Origin: an uncultured Pseudomonadales bacterium | GTDB lineage: Bacteria > Pseudomonadota > Gammaproteobacteria > Pseudomonadales > Pseudohongiellaceae | Length of the DNA: 64,000 nt | Direction: 5' to 3' | Assembly: GCA_943789485.1 (NCBI GenBank) | Contig: CALSUH010000027.1 | Span: 33,239 to 97,238, forward strand | In this document: positions 10,240-18,889 of the stretch, in pieces | Layout of the letters: each line of letters begins with the position of its first letter | Numbering within the stretch: the first letter of the stretch is position 1 | Program-made: the position numbers and the translations under genes | The notes under the pieces: model-generated | What the model was told of the DNA's origin: nothing | What the model saw: the letters and a program-made list of their open reading frames with translations, nothing else | The model's database searches: none

Positions 10240-11469
10240 ATGCCGAAAAAAGGCTTTAACACGACAAACCTGCACTCCGACCGCAGAGACAACCCGGAAC
10301 ATGGCGTATTGCACAAGGCCATTCACCCGTCCGTCGCCTATGGCTATGAAGATGCGAGAGAGCTAGCTGAAGTCTTTCAAGGGAAGCGCGCTGGCTATAA
10401 CTATGGTCGGCAGCTAAATCCTACCGTTACTGCTCTGCAAAATAAAATTACAGCAATGGAAGATGGTATTGCAACCGCGGCCTTCGCAACTGGCATGGCC
10501 GCCATCGCATCGACTATGCTGTCGCTGCTTAGACAGGGAGACCACATCGTCTCCAGCGCCTACCTATTTGGCAATACAAATAGCCTATTTGGTACATTTC
10601 AGAATCTTGGCATTGAGGTAACGTTCGTCGATGCAACTGACGTCAACAAGGTGCAAGCCGCGATCAGGGGAAACACCCGCCTGGTGTTCGTCGAAACGAT
10701 TGCAAACCCAGTCACGCAGATCGCAGACTTAACCGCGATTGGCGCGCTGTGCAAAAGCGAAAACCTAATCTTTTGTGTCGACAACACGATGACCTCGCCG
10801 CATCTATTCCGACCAAAATCGGTTGGCGCGAGCTTCAGCGTTAATTCCCTGACGAAATACATAGGCGGCCATGGCAACGCGCTCGGAGGCACGATCACCG
10901 ATACCGGCCTCTACGACTGGACCGGCTTCGCGAATATCTACGACAATTACAAGAGTCAGGATACCGCGCTATGGGGCATCACTCAGGTGAAGAAAAAGGG
11001 TCTGCGCGACATCGGTGCCTCTTTAGGCCCGGAAGCCGCCCACCATCTGGCAGTGGGCTCTGAGACGTTGAGCCTACGCATGGATAAAGCGTGCAATAAC
11101 GCCCAGAAAATCGCCGAATTCTGCGAACAACACCCTAAGGTGAAGCAGGTCTACTACCCTGGGCTGCCTGCCCACCCACAGCATGAGCGTGCCAAAAAAC
11201 TATTCAAGGGTTTCGGCTCAATTATGAGCATCGATCTCGTAGCCGGCGTCGATTGTTTTGACGTGCTAAATGCTATGGAGAATATAGTTTCATCAAGCAA
11301 TCTAGGCGATACCCGCACTCTAGCCATTCCAGTTGCCCATACCATTTATTATGAGATGGGAGCGGAGCGCCGTGCCTCTATGGGCATCGCTGACTCCATG
11401 CTTCGCTTCTCTATCGGTATAGAAGAGGCCGAAGATCTGTTGGCAGATTTTGAAAAGGCCCTCACTTAA
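10240..11469 (+). CDS. Cystathionine gamma-synthase family PLP enzyme
   Basis: 409-aa cytosolic fold-type I PLP enzyme of the Cys/Met metabolism family, acting in sulfur amino-acid exchange or elimination. Visible features are the substrate/PLP loop YGYEDAREL...YNYGRQLNPTV, the glycine-rich AFATGMAAIASTM, the PLP-binding DNTMTSPHLFRP and the Schiff-base lysine in NSLTKYIGGHGNALGG (about K206). The family covers cystathionine synthases, O-acetylhomoserine sulfhydrylases and gamma-lyases, and sequence alone does not decide which. The Rieske protein gene follows after 21 bp. Confidence 0.88.
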   Translation: MPKKGFNTTNLHSDRRDNPEHGVLHKAIHPSVAYGYEDARELAEVFQGKRAGYNYGRQLNPTVTALQNKITAMEDGIATAAFATGMAAIASTMLSLLRQGDHIVSSAYLFGNTNSLFGTFQNLGIEVTFVDATDVNKVQAAIRGNTRLVFVETIANPVTQIADLTAIGALCKSENLIFCVDNTMTSPHLFRPKSVGASFSVNSLTKYIGGHGNALGGTITDTGLYDWTGFANIYDNYKSQDTALWGITQVKKKGLRDIGASLGPEAAHHLAVGSETLSLRMDKACNNAQKIAEFCEQHPKVKQVYYPGLPAHPQHERAKKLFKGFGSIMSIDLVAGVDCFDVLNAMENIVSSSNLGDTRTLAIPVAHTIYYEMGAERRASMGIADSMLRFSIGIEEAEDLLADFEKALT

Positions 11470-11490
11470 TAACTGAGTAATGGATACTTC

Positions 11491-11838
11491 ATGATTAGTC
11501 TTATTAGCGCAGATGAAATTAAAGAAGGCACCTCGAAGGGAATTGAGCTTAACAATTTCTATATGTTTGCTGTTAAAAAAGATGCTGAGGTATTTTTGTA
11601 TTGGAATCGTTGCCCGCATCTGGGCACTCCGCTCGAGTGGGAGGAAGATCGGTTTCTGGACCCCGAAGGCGCCTTAATCATCTGCTCTACACACGGAGCA
11701 CTTTTCGAAATTGAGGGTGGTCGCTGTCTTGCAGGGCCCTGCAAGGGCAAACACCTGCAAGCTATACCGTTTGTCTTAGACAATGGCATGGTCATGATCG
11801 AAGAATCGACACTACGTGTTTCGCCCCCCCTGCAGTAA
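11491..11838 (+). CDS. Rieske [2Fe-2S] domain protein
   Basis: 115-aa soluble ferredoxin-like Rieske protein. The cluster ligands are present as C41-P-H43 (RCPHLGTPLEW) and C65-S-T-H68 (ICSTHGALF), 24 residues apart, followed by GPCKGKHLQAIPF. There is no signal or membrane segment, so it is a small cytosolic electron carrier of the assimilatory nitrite reductase small-subunit/biphenyl ferredoxin type. It lies 21 bp after the PLP enzyme, so co-transcription is likely. The redox partner is not in the window. Confidence 0.9.
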   Translation: MISLISADEIKEGTSKGIELNNFYMFAVKKDAEVFLYWNRCPHLGTPLEWEEDRFLDPEGALIICSTHGALFEIEGGRCLAGPCKGKHLQAIPFVLDNGMVMIEESTLRVSPPLQ

Positions 11839-11872
11839 GGCATCTTGAACACTTACTAGCTTTTACCCAGTT

Positions 11873-12598
11873 CTAACTTAAAAGTACCGACACCTTATCG
11901 CGCAATGTGACTCGCGAATTTGGTAGATCAAACTCCGCCCGATAGGCGAGCACTTCCACGCCCTTCGACACTACCTCTCTAAGCAAACGCCCATACTCGG
12001 GATCTACATTGTCTGCAGGCGTGATATGTTGTATGCCGCTGTGCTGCACACAAAACAGCAATACCGCTCGATGGCCTAGGGTACGCATATGGAGCAACTC
12101 TTGCAGATGCTTCTGACCGCGAGTCGTTACAGCATCAGGAAAGCTGCCTAGCCCGTCGCCCAAGCCGAGGCTCACATTCTTTACTTCGACATAACACAGT
12201 GCAGCCGGATCGCTAGCTGTTCCCTCGAGAAGCAAGTCGATGCGACTTTTCTGCTCTCCGTAGGCTACCTCGGTACGCAGTGATTCATAACCCGTCAGTT
12301 CGTCGATCCGATCCGATGCAATGGCTTCGTAAACAAGCTTGTTCGCCAATCCAGTGTTAATGCCAACAATGTGACTCTTATCAACCTCAACAAAATCCCA
12401 GGTGCAGGCATACTTTCTCTTCGGATTTTCGGAGTCGGAATACCAAATTTTGCTGCCGGATTCCTGGCAATTTTTCATAGACCCTGTGTTCGGACAGTGA
12501 ATTGTTATGGACTCCCCCGCCTCTGTTGTAATATCAGCCAGAAAACGTTTATAGCGCTTTCGTAATACACCTACCTGTAATTTTTTTTGCAGCTGCAT
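11873..12598 (-). CDS. sfsA: DNA/RNA nuclease SfsA (sugar fermentation stimulation protein)
   Basis: 241 aa, the usual SfsA length. It begins with the N-terminal OB-like segment (LQVGVLRKRYKRFLADI) and contains the conserved HCPNTGSM and, in the nuclease-like core, SRIDLLLEG and CYVEVKNVSLG, with D-ExK residues of the PD-(D/E)XK type. SfsA was first described in E. coli as a maltose-metabolism stimulator and later grouped with nucleases. Its place beside an aminotransferase and dksA is the classic gammaproteobacterial order. It is 34 bp from the aminotransferase gene, transcribed in the same direction. Confidence 0.95.
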   Translation of the reverse strand: MQLQKKLQVGVLRKRYKRFLADITTEAGESITIHCPNTGSMKNCQESGSKIWYSDSENPKRKYACTWDFVEVDKSHIVGINTGLANKLVYEAIASDRIDELTGYESLRTEVAYGEQKSRIDLLLEGTASDPAALCYVEVKNVSLGLGDGLGSFPDAVTTRGQKHLQELLHMRTLGHRAVLLFCVQHSGIQHITPADNVDPEYGRLLREVVSKGVEVLAYRAEFDLPNSRVTLRDKVSVLLS

Positions 12599-12632
12599 CG
12601 AAAAAATACCTGCCGGCTGAGAGAGAGAAAGC

Positions 12633-13802
12633 TTATAGCAAGGCGTTCTGAAGCCTTTCTACACCAAGCTCTAAGCTCTCCATGTCTGTTGTAAATGCAA
12701 TACGCACGTGGCTCTTGCTTTCGAAATCACCAAAATCTGTACCTGGAGTCAGGGCAACCCCATGCTTTTCTAACATCTCATGACAAAATTTTTCACAGTC
12801 ATCGGAGAATTTAGAAATATTGGCATAGACGTAAAATGCTCCCTGGATATTTTCAGAGAGTGAGAAACCCATACTTTTAAGCGCCCCAGCAAGGAAGTCT
12901 TTTCTGAGGCGAAACGCTTCTCTGCGCTCATCGAAAATGTGTTTGGCTTCGGGTGTGAACGCTGCCAGAGCCGCATATTGCGAAATGGAGGATGCCGATA
13001 TATACATATTCTGAGCAAGTACAGTGGCCATCTCGACATGCTCTTGTGGCACTACGATCCAACCCAAACGCCACCCAGTCATACCGAAGTATTTGGAGAA
13101 ACTATTCACTACAAAGGCCGATTGATCTAACTCCAGAACACTTGGCAGATCGTCAACGTAGTGCAGCCCATGATAAATCTCATCAACCAACAGGTGCTTC
13201 TTCCTCGCTGCCGCCCAGTCACAAGCCGCCTTAAGTTCCGAACGCTCCAGTATTGTACCGGTAGGGTTACTTGGAGACGCCAACCAAAGCCCGCTGGTTT
13301 TGTCTGTGCAGTATTTATCCAACTGTTCTAGCGTAGGCTGAAAATTCTGCTTAATACCTACCGGAATTAGCTGCGGCTGCGCCGACATCATATGAATGAA
13401 GTTGCGCACACAGGGATAGGCAGGATCGCTAAGCAAGACGCCATCGCCAGCTCGTACCAGCAGATTCGCTAAAAGGCTTAGCCCGCCACTCGCGCCTGGC
13501 GTAATCAGTATACGATCTGCGCCAACCTTTACATTGTAGTTTTCCCGATAGTGGACAGACAAGCATTCTCTTAACTCGGCAAGGCCTATCGCTTCCGTGT
13601 ACTTAGTCAGCCCGTCATCAAGCGCCCTCTTTCCCGCGTCTATGATTGGTTGAGCTGAAGAGAAATCGGGTTCACCAACTTCCATGTGCACGATTTGACG
13701 CCCCTGGGATTCCAAGTGTCGCGCTCTGGCCATGACCGTCATCACACGAAAAGGGTTTACCTTTGAGAGTGGGTCTTGAACCGCTATTCGGTTATTGGGC
13801 AT
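12633..13802 (-). CDS. Class I/II PLP-dependent aminotransferase
   Basis: 389-aa cytosolic aminotransferase of fold type I. Landmarks are VHMEVGEPDFSSAQPI near the N-terminus, the PLP-site SPSNPTGTIL, DEIYHGLHY, the Schiff-base lysine in NSFSKYFGMTGWRLGW (about residue 240) and the C-terminal substrate arginine in HVRIAFTTD. This is the aspartate aminotransferase subgroup I-gamma commonly found next to sfsA and dksA in pseudomonads. The amino-acid specificity is not determined. It probably forms a two-gene operon with sfsA. Confidence 0.9.
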   Translation of the reverse strand: MPNNRIAVQDPLSKVNPFRVMTVMARARHLESQGRQIVHMEVGEPDFSSAQPIIDAGKRALDDGLTKYTEAIGLAELRECLSVHYRENYNVKVGADRILITPGASGGLSLLANLLVRAGDGVLLSDPAYPCVRNFIHMMSAQPQLIPVGIKQNFQPTLEQLDKYCTDKTSGLWLASPSNPTGTILERSELKAACDWAAARKKHLLVDEIYHGLHYVDDLPSVLELDQSAFVVNSFSKYFGMTGWRLGWIVVPQEHVEMATVLAQNMYISASSISQYAALAAFTPEAKHIFDERREAFRLRKDFLAGALKSMGFSLSENIQGAFYVYANISKFSDDCEKFCHEMLEKHGVALTPGTDFGDFESKSHVRIAFTTDMESLELGVERLQNALL

Positions 13803-14157
13803 GTTAGGGTTCCTGGAGGGAGATAGAGCGCTACAATCGGGCCATTATAGTTGATCAATTTTAAAAACCACTAGGTATAAATAGCTTTAAGCGTAGCTCG
13901 AGGCCTTGCCTAATCAACTGGTGATTTTTATAGCATCCCCACAAAGAATCTGTTAGCTTACCCAGCTTTCTGAAAACTGCACATTTCAACGCGAAGAACA
14001 CGCACTGAAAGCATGTGAAATTCCATCATCAAACTCTATCTATACACGTTTCACAGAGTTTGTTTTATAAATGAAAAATCCTCATTTACGCGGCAGCTTG
14101 TCGACAACACAAGCAAAATAATTCGCTAAATGGGGATGCACAGAGGCATTAGCGATC
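13803..14157. other. Divergent promoter region and dksA leader, 355 bp
   Basis: No gene is seen. The dksA side contains a 7-bp stem AAACTCT/AGAGTTT (14031-14037 with 14055-14061) followed by GTTTTAT, and directly after it TAAATGA/TCATTTA. These could form leader hairpins of dksA. No known riboswitch motif is present. Confidence 0.5.
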
Positions 14158-14601
14158 ATGGCTAACTCTCAGAACTTAGAATCACAACCGGTTCTAAAGA
14201 ATTTCGTACCGTACAAGCCGAAGAAAAACGAAGTGTACATGAACGAGAAGCAGCGTGAGCACTTCAAGGTGATACTGCTAGACTGGCGCGAGCAATTGAT
14301 GCAGGAAGTTGATCGCACGGTGCATCACATGCAAGACGATGCTGCTAACTACCCAGATCCCGCCGATCGTGCAACTCAGGAAGAAGAGTTTAGCCTCGAG
14401 CTGCGCACACGCGACCGAGAACGCAAGCTAATCAAGAAGATCGATCGCACCATCGAGCTCATCGCTCAGGATGACTATGGCTACTGTGATTCTTGCGGGA
14501 TCGATATAGGTATCCGCCGCTTAGAAGCTAGACCAACTGCTATTAAGTGCATCGATTGTAAGACCCTAGACGAGATTAAAGAAAAGCAACTCGGTAGCTA
14601 A
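14158..14601 (+). CDS. dksA: RNA polymerase-binding transcription factor DksA
   Basis: 147-aa DksA, the cofactor that with ppGpp tunes RNA polymerase at rRNA and amino-acid promoters by inserting its coiled coil into the secondary channel. The coiled-coil tip motif DPADRA (D67, D70, A72) is intact, followed by the near-invariant [20 protein letters not shown]. The C4 zinc finger is C110-x2-C113 and C131-x2-C134. Length and sequence are those of E. coli DksA. It has its own long leader and is followed by gluQ, as in Pseudomonas and enterobacteria. Confidence 0.98.
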   Translation: MANSQNLESQPVLKNFVPYKPKKNEVYMNEKQREHFKVILLDWREQLMQEVDRTVHHMQDDAANYPDPADRATQEEEFSLELRTRDRERKLIKKIDRTIELIAQDDYGYCDSCGIDIGIRRLEARPTAIKCIDCKTLDEIKEKQLGS

Positions 14602-14745
14602 GCTACTACTTGTAGCTGCATGCGCTAATTCAACAAGCAGCGCATTGCGGCCAATCTCATCATCTGGGGCGCCTCAGAACCCGCTATTTTGTGTCTTCCA
14701 AATTGAGGGAGAATTACGGATCCAATCCGTATTAAACTACTCAAT

Positions 14746-15660
14746 ATGCAAAAACCAGCCACTTCTCAGGCCGATACGGAATCCGAATCAGGCTATATCG
14801 GTCGCTTCGCTCCCTCGCCCACAGGCCCTCTTCATTTTGGTTCGCTGCTTGCTGCATTAGCGAGTTTTCTCGATGCGCGCGCAAACCAAGGTAAGTGGCT
14901 AATGCGCATAGAAGACTTGGACCCACCCAGAGAGCCCGCTGGTAGCGCCGAGCTAATCCTGCAGCAACTGCAAGATTTTGGCATGAATTGGGATGATGAA
15001 GTGCTCTATCAGAGCGCGCGCCTGGGGATCTATGAAGAGATTGTGGATCAGCTTCAAGATAAAGGCCTCGCCTATCCCTGCGATTGTACTCGGCCACAGA
15101 TTAGAGAAATGGGACTAGTCTATAATGGCTCCTGTCGTGAGCGGAGCACTCCACCAGAGAGGCCGTATGCACTGCGCTTAAAAACCGAGGCGCTAGAAAT
15201 AGGCTTCGATGATAAAATTCAGGGCCATTTCAGCCAACAACTCGAGCTTGATGCCGGCGATTTCGTAATACGTCGAAAAGACGAGCTATATGCCTATCAA
15301 CTAGCTGTCGTTGTGGACGATGAATTTCAGAACATCACTCATGTAGTAAGGGGCTGGGATTTACTCGACTCAACCCCGCGACAAATCTATTTACAAAGAG
15401 TGCTCAATTACCAAGAAATGAGCTACATCCACATCCCGATAATTGTCGATGGAAAGGGCCAAAAACTCAGTAAGCAGACATTTGCACCATCAATTGAAAC
15501 TGATAGAGCATCAGAGGCAATATACAAGGCGCTGATTTTTCTCGGCCAAGTACCACCAGTGGAAATAGCAATCGAGCGCCCCGAGTCGCAATTGCAGTGG
15601 GCTATAGCGAACTGGGACTCTCAGGCGGTAGCAAAAGTCAGCAGCCTACCCTTAGAATAG
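14746..15660 (+). CDS. gluQ: Glutamyl-Q tRNA(Asp) synthetase
   Basis: 304-aa GluRS catalytic-domain paralogue that attaches glutamate to queuosine of tRNA(Asp). It has the class I signature FAPSPTGPLHFGSLL (HIGH-equivalent), MRIEDLDPPRE, the zinc ligands CDC...GLVYNGSC, and the second signature KLSKQ. It has no anticodon-binding domain, as expected. It sits in the conserved dksA-gluQ-cbrX-cbrA order; 144 bp separate it from dksA, so it may be co-transcribed or have its own promoter. Confidence 0.96.
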   Translation: MQKPATSQADTESESGYIGRFAPSPTGPLHFGSLLAALASFLDARANQGKWLMRIEDLDPPREPAGSAELILQQLQDFGMNWDDEVLYQSARLGIYEEIVDQLQDKGLAYPCDCTRPQIREMGLVYNGSCRERSTPPERPYALRLKTEALEIGFDDKIQGHFSQQLELDAGDFVIRRKDELYAYQLAVVVDDEFQNITHVVRGWDLLDSTPRQIYLQRVLNYQEMSYIHIPIIVDGKGQKLSKQTFAPSIETDRASEAIYKALIFLGQVPPVEIAIERPESQLQWAIANWDSQAVAKVSSLPLE

Positions 15661-15754
15661 CGAGTCAATTCCATGTGGCTGATAGCGTAGCCATAGACTT
15701 CACCAGGCGCTCCTTATAACATCCAACAGGTGTTATCACTGGCAAGGAATTTTT

Positions 15755-15931
15755 GTGTACATTCCCCGTTCAATCTTGGTCCTATTACTCATAATCTATC
15801 TGCTTTTCCTGCTCAGTATAGATTGGATCAACCAGAGTGCTGGGGCCTGGTACCGCCCATTCTTCGTGGGTTTCATAGTAATCCTAATCGCGAGCTGGTC
15901 TCATCGGGAACAGGATTCCGATGAATTTTGA
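15755..15931 (+). CDS. cbrX: Small membrane protein CbrX-like, overlapping cbrA
   Basis: 58-aa protein starting with GTG at 15755 behind AAGGA. Residues about 4-23 (PRSILVLLLIIYLLFLLSI) and about 37-49 (FFVGFIVILIASW) form two membrane segments; the tail is short and hydrophilic (SHREQDSDEF). The stop TGA (15929-15931) lies inside cbrA, an 11-bp overlap that suggests translational coupling. In Pseudomonas a small gene named cbrX occupies this position and overlaps cbrA, so the name rests on position, size and topology. Its function there is not well defined; a role in assembly or control of the sensor is an inference. Confidence 0.8.
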   Translation: MYIPRSILVLLLIIYLLFLLSIDWINQSAGAWYRPFFVGFIVILIASWSHREQDSDEF

Positions 15932-18842
15932 ACTAAGCACAATCATCGCGCTTGGAAGCGGCTATCTCGCGCTGCTGTTTGGCATAGCGTTCGTGACGGA
16001 ACGCGGTTGGATTCCCGAAAAAATCGTCCGCCATCCGATTGTCTATGTTCTCTCTCTCGGCGTATTCGCCAGCGTCTGGGCTTACTACACCTCCATCGGC
16101 AATGCCCTGCGTGATGGCTATGGTTATCTCGCCAACTCTATTGGTATCTCTCTAGCATTTCTACTATCACCATTATTATTACGCCCGTTGCTACAGCTGA
16201 CTCGCACCTACCAACTGAGCTCTCTGGCGGATTTAATGGCGTTCCGCTACCGCTCTCCTTGGGCGGGAACCGTTACCACTTTGGTCATTCTAATCACAGT
16301 TATACCGCTTATCGCGCTGCAGATAAGAGCAGTTTCAGATACAGCATTTTTACTCTCCCCACAGGCGGTGCAAGGCTCACTCGCTATCGGTTTCTGCGTG
16401 ATAATTACACTATTTTCGATCCTATTCGGCACGTCCAGAAGGGCTGGGCGGACACAATATGACGGCCTCGTCATGGCGATTGCCTTCGAATCACTAGTAA
16501 AACTAATAGCGTTCCTTGTAGTAGGAGCCTTCGCGGTGTACGGCGCCTTCGGCAGTTTCGATGGCCTCGATCGCTGGCTGCAGGAGCAACCCGAGCTAGT
16601 GGCCAGCCTGAAGAACACCGATTACTTTTCTACTTTCCATGTCATGGTGTTATTGTTTTTTACTGCGGCTGTCGCGATGCCACACATGTTCTACGTGACC
16701 TTAACCGGTAATAATGGGCAGAAAGCTCTCTCGTTTGCGAGCTGGGGATTGCCTCTTTATTTCTTACTGCTTAGTCTGCCAGTCCTTCCCATTCTCTGGG
16801 CCGGCCTACAGTCAGGCAGCAGTGTACAGGTGGAATACTTCCCGATAGTTATCGGTGCCGCCTATCAAGTTCCAATGATCAGCCTACTCGCCTACCTAGG
16901 AGGATTGTCTGCAGCGAGCGGTTTGATCATCGTCATCACCCTAGCACTTTCAAATATGTGCTTGAATCATTTGATACTTCCGATCTATCAACCGAAGGCG
17001 AATGAGGACATTTACCGCTGGTTGCTTTGGAAGCGGCGCACTCTTATAACAGCTATTATATGGCTTGGATTTCTCTTTCATTACCTACCGAGCGAGCAAA
17101 TAAGCATTCAGGTGATCGGCATTGTTGCATTCACTGCCTGCTTGCAATTTATGCCGGGCATAATCGCGATCCTTTACTGGCCAACTGCAAATAAAAAAGG
17201 ATTCTTATGGGGGCTGGGCACCGGTGTGCTCGTTTGGTTTCTATTCCTAATGCTACCGCTGCTATCCGACGCTGACCCCCTAGCTCTGGTTTCAGTCAAC
17301 TGGCGTGAGATCACCGCCCTTTCACTCATTAGCAACTGTGTAATTTTCGTTGCCACCTCCCTGCTCAGCACCAGCAGCGACGAAGACCGCAGCTCTGCTG
17401 ATATCTGCACGCTCGATACCATTAAGCGCCGCAAACGCAGCGGTCTGGTCGCAAAGTCTCCACGCGACTTTATTAAAAGTCTTAGCAAGCCGCTGGGTGA
17501 AAGAACCGCAAATCGAGAAGTAGGCCAAGCACTAAAGAATCTAAATATTAGCGAGAACGATCGTCGACCATACGCGATGCAACAACTGCGCGGAAAGCTG
17601 GAAGCGAACCTATCGGGATTGCTCGGCCCTTCGATCGCACGAGAGATAATTGATGGCTACCTTCCCTATAGCATCGTCTCTGAACACGGCAGCTCGGATC
17701 TTAATGTTATCGAGAGTCGTATTGAAGCCTATCGCAGCAACTTATTTGGCATGGCGGCCGATCTCGACAATCTAAGGCGCTATCATCGTCAGATCCTACT
17801 CGACCTACCTTTAGGGGTCTGCTCGCTTAGTACCGAAGGCGAAGTCATCATGTGGAATCGAGCAATGGAGCAGTTCACAGAGTTGAATAGTGCCGATGTC
17901 GTTGGCTCCCAACTTATCGATTTGTCAGAACCCTGGCTAAGCCTGTTTGCCAATTTTATCGATGACGGCGCCAGTCATTCCTATAAGTATGTATTTGAAT
18001 TAGAAAGCCAGAAGCGGACCGTCAACCTGCACAAGGCTCTTATAGAACAAACCAGTAACCCAGATTCTATTCACGAAGGCGTCATCATTCTTCTAGAAGA
18101 CATTACCGAAATGGAAATTTTGGAAGCAGGGCTTACACACAGTGAAAGGCTTGCCTCCATTGGAAGGTTAGCCGCCGGCGTAGCTCATGAGGTTGGAAAC
18201 CCGATCACCGGTATTGCCTGCCTCGCACAAACCATTAGAGACGAATACGACGACAAAGAGTTGCTCGATCTAACCGAGCAAATTATCGAGCAAACCGATC
18301 GCACATCAACGATTCTGCAATCATTGGTCAACTTTGCGCATGCCGGAACTAACAAGACTCAATACGAAAGCGAAATAGTAACTATTAGTGAATGTATGGC
18401 ACAAGCTCAAACTCTGGTATCGCTCGATAGAAAGAGCAAAGAATTGAATCTACGCATTGATTGCGACTCCAATGCAAGAATTCTCGGTGACTCACAGCGT
18501 CTCCTGCAAGTATTAATTAACCTAATCAATAACGCTCGCGATGCAAGCCAAGCAAATGGCGAAGTCCTCTTGCAGACGTTAGTAAAAGGCGAGATGGTCG
18601 AAATCGCTGTCGTCGACGAAGGAATAGGCATTCCCGTAGCGATAAGGGACCGCGTCTTCGACCCCTTTTTCACCACCAAAGAGGCGGGTGAAGGCACTGG
18701 CTTAGGGCTCTCCCTCGTTTTCAGTATAATTGAAGACTTAGGTGGTGATATTGATATAATCAGTCCCGCAAACGAAGACACAGGCGGCACGCGGGTATTA
18801 CTGCGATTTCCTTGCTACCATAGCGATCCAGCTACGCACTAA
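15921..18842 (+). CDS. cbrA: Sensor histidine kinase CbrA with solute-symporter-like membrane domain
   Basis: 973-aa inner-membrane sensor kinase of the CbrAB system, which controls carbon/nitrogen use. Residues 1 to about 480 form an SLC5/PutP-like multi-pass domain, the hallmark of CbrA. A linker, a PAS domain (about 630-720, LPLGVCSLSTEGEVIMWNR), the H-box ASIGRLAAGVAHEVGNPITG with phospho-acceptor His about 756, the N-box INLINNARDAS and G-boxes DEGIGIP, FTTKEAGEGTGLGLS follow. Length agrees with Pseudomonas CbrA (about 980 aa). It overlaps cbrX by 11 bp and precedes cbrB by 47 bp. The signal sensed is unknown; histidine transport has been linked to the symporter domain in Pseudomonas. 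Confidence 0.95.
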   Translation: MNFELSTIIALGSGYLALLFGIAFVTERGWIPEKIVRHPIVYVLSLGVFASVWAYYTSIGNALRDGYGYLANSIGISLAFLLSPLLLRPLLQLTRTYQLSSLADLMAFRYRSPWAGTVTTLVILITVIPLIALQIRAVSDTAFLLSPQAVQGSLAIGFCVIITLFSILFGTSRRAGRTQYDGLVMAIAFESLVKLIAFLVVGAFAVYGAFGSFDGLDRWLQEQPELVASLKNTDYFSTFHVMVLLFFTAAVAMPHMFYVTLTGNNGQKALSFASWGLPLYFLLLSLPVLPILWAGLQSGSSVQVEYFPIVIGAAYQVPMISLLAYLGGLSAASGLIIVITLALSNMCLNHLILPIYQPKANEDIYRWLLWKRRTLITAIIWLGFLFHYLPSEQISIQVIGIVAFTACLQFMPGIIAILYWPTANKKGFLWGLGTGVLVWFLFLMLPLLSDADPLALVSVNWREITALSLISNCVIFVATSLLSTSSDEDRSSADICTLDTIKRRKRSGLVAKSPRDFIKSLSKPLGERTANREVGQALKNLNISENDRRPYAMQQLRGKLEANLSGLLGPSIAREIIDGYLPYSIVSEHGSSDLNVIESRIEAYRSNLFGMAADLDNLRRYHRQILLDLPLGVCSLSTEGEVIMWNRAMEQFTELNSADVVGSQLIDLSEPWLSLFANFIDDGASHSYKYVFELESQKRTVNLHKALIEQTSNPDSIHEGVIILLEDITEMEILEAGLTHSERLASIGRLAAGVAHEVGNPITGIACLAQTIRDEYDDKELLDLTEQIIEQTDRTSTILQSLVNFAHAGTNKTQYESEIVTISECMAQAQTLVSLDRKSKELNLRIDCDSNARILGDSQRLLQVLINLINNARDASQANGEVLLQTLVKGEMVEIAVVDEGIGIPVAIRDRVFDPFFTTKEAGEGTGLGLSLVFSIIEDLGGDIDIISPANEDTGGTRVLLRFPCYHSDPATH

Positions 18843-18889
18843 CGCAACCGATTAGTGATTCAACAACCACAACCGAATTAAGTAGTCAC

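Noticed and set aside
14620..14645. Inverted repeat ATGCGCT/AGCGCAT after dksA
   Set aside because: 7-bp stem with a 12-nt loop and no U-tract; not convincing as a terminator.
15730..15924. 64-codon plus-strand frame before cbrA
   Set aside because: The overlapping GTG frame (15755-15931) encodes a membrane protein with a ribosome site and stop overlap matching cbrX; this one has neither.
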